Assembly: GCA_900544435.1 (NCBI GenBank)
Contig: UQVG01000130.1
Span: forward strand, 1-6,076
From: an uncultured Erysipelotrichaceae bacterium
Lineage (GTDB): Bacteria > Bacillota_I > Bacilli_A > Erysipelotrichales > Coprobacillaceae
DNA: 6,076 nucleotides
Direction: 5' to 3'
The notes below the pieces were generated by a model. The model ran no database searches, was not told where the DNA came from, and was given only the letters and a program-made list of their open reading frames with translations. A program made the translations under genes and the position numbers. Shown here piece by piece: positions 5,192 through 6,076 of this stretch (the stretch's first letter is position 1; each line of letters opens with the position of its first letter).

Positions 5192-6076
5192 ATTTAAATA
5201 AATCAATGATATCTGCAGTAGACATTTGTGTAATAGAACCATTATTGTTTTCAATAAACATATTCGATAAATCTTGTTTTTGTTCTTGAAGTTTTTGAAT
5301 CTTTTCTTCAATTGAATTTTTCATAATCAATTTATAAACTTGAACATTATTTGTTTGTCCAATACGATAAGCTCTATCTGTTGCTTGATTTTGTGCAGAC
5401 ATATTCCACCATGGATCATAGTGAATAACGGTAGAAGCACTTGTTAAGTTAAGACCAGTACCACCTGCTTTTAAACTGATTAAAAAGACAGTTGTTTGAT
5501 CGTTTTGGAAAGCATTAACAAGTTGATGTCTTTTGATTTTTGTTGTTGAACCAGTTAAAACATAATAAGAAATATCTTTTTTACGTAATTCAGCTTCAAT
5601 TAAATCTAATGATTTAGTGAATGAAGAGAATAATAAAACTTTTTGATTATTTTCTTTAGCAGTTTCAATAATATCCATACATGCTTTAAGTTTAGAACTT
5701 GGTTCAATAATATCTTTATATAAAATACGTTGATCACAACATAATTGACGAAGTCTTGTCATCATTGCAAGAATTTGAATCTTATCAATATGGTTTACTT
5801 GAATAGCGCTTTGTAATTCACTATTAATTGTTGATAAGTTAGCAAGATATACTTTTTCTTCCTCTAGTGTAAAAGGAATAATAACGTTGTTTTCAATCTT
5901 ATCTGGTAATTCTGTTAAAACATCTTTCTTTGTTCTTCTTAAAATGAATGGTTCAACTAATTGTTTAAGTTTTGCTTGTTTTTGTTGATCTTCATTTTTT
6001 ATGATTGGTATTTCATATGTTTCTTTAAAATGATGATAATTATATAAATATTGTGGCATCAAGAAATCAAAGATTG
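5190..6076 (-). CDS. SNF2-family helicase, C-terminal part (5' end outside window)
   Basis: This is the C-terminal 295 or so residues of a SNF2/SWI2-type ATP-dependent double-stranded DNA translocase. The frame stays open to the window edge and reads IFDFLMPQYL there, matching the conserved SNF2 segment after motif III. The apparent start at 6062 is therefore an internal TTG leucine codon. Visible helicase-domain-2 features, in order: FILRRTKKDVLTELPDK; motif IV-type strand KVLLFSSFT; motif V LISLKAGGTGLNLT (about 5436-5484); DPWWN; and motif VI QATDRAYRIGQ (5355-5387) with the arginine-finger region. The end is a short coiled helix (EEKIQKLQEQKQDL). Bacterial relatives usually exceed 900 residues, with an N-terminal SWIM or SNF2-associated domain that cannot be seen here. 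Role is inferred as nucleoprotein or RNA polymerase remodelling. A defence-system SNF2 cannot be excluded without the upstream neighbours. Confidence 0.93.
   Translation of the reverse strand, partial: IFDFLMPQYLYNYHHFKETYEIPIIKNEDQQKQAKLKQLVEPFILRRTKKDVLTELPDKIENNVIIPFTLEEEKVYLANLSTINSELQSAIQVNHIDKIQILAMMTRLRQLCCDQRILYKDIIEPSSKLKACMDIIETAKENNQKVLLFSSFTKSLDLIEAELRKKDISYYVLTGSTTKIKRHQLVNAFQNDQTTVFLISLKAGGTGLNLTSASTVIHYDPWWNMSAQNQATDRAYRIGQTNNVQVYKLIMKNSIEEKIQKLQEQKQDLSNMFIENNNGSITQMSTADIIDLFK

Noticed and set aside
5126..5311. 61-codon minus-strand open frame
   Set aside because: It overlaps the bidirectional terminator and the end of the SNF2 gene in another frame. Its Lys/Asn/Leu-rich sequence reflects AT-rich DNA only.
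6060..6062. TTG as start codon of a 290-residue SNF2 protein
   Set aside because: The frame is open upstream to the window edge and encodes conserved SNF2 residues (IFDF before LMPQYL), so the TTG is an internal leucine in a gene that continues outside the window.

Overview
The window looks like chromosomal DNA from a low-GC Gram-positive bacterium. AT-rich codon choice (UUA for Leu, AAA, GAA), strong GGAGG-type ribosome binding sites, TTGACA/TATAAT promoters and tRNA genes with encoded CCA ends all point to the Firmicutes. The style resembles gut Erysipelotrichia (Coprobacillus/Erysipelatoclostridium-like), but that rank is an inference. Trp is encoded by TGG and no in-frame TGA is seen, so this is not a UGA-reassigned mollicute.

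Layout: (1) 1-2502: a promoter, a complete glycogen/alpha-glucan phosphorylase gene (glgP) and a hairpin terminator. (2) 2485-2793, minus strand: a 102-residue protein of unknown function, convergent with glgP and sharing its terminator. (3) 2813-2844: a compact divergent promoter region with two back-to-back extended -10 elements around a perfect 15-bp palindrome. It serves the unknown gene leftward and, rightward, a class I glutamine amidotransferase-fold hydrolase of the PuuD/peptidase C26 family (2874-3581). (4) 3604-4125: a tRNA operon with a near-consensus promoter, five tRNAs (Cys-GCA, Leu-UAA, Arg-ACG, Pro-UGG, Ala-UGC) and a UUCG-loop terminator. (5) 4174-5178: a polytopic membrane protein of the PfoR / PTS_EIIC_2 family. 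(6) 5190-6076, minus strand: the C-terminal part of a SNF2-family helicase, running off the right edge and sharing a bidirectional terminator with the membrane protein.

These genes do not form one pathway. They are mostly separate transcription units: a carbon-storage enzyme, a small amide hydrolase, translation RNAs, an orphan permease-like protein and a DNA translocase. The arrangement is very compact, with overlapping divergent promoters and terminators that overlap coding ends at both convergent junctions.

I see no CRISPR array, insertion sequence, prophage or toxin-antitoxin pair, and no convincing new multi-gene system. The points most worth a second look are the palindromic divergent promoter with its unknown 102-residue protein, a marked synonymous-codon shift inside glgP, and a T7 run between two tRNAs that could attenuate the operon.
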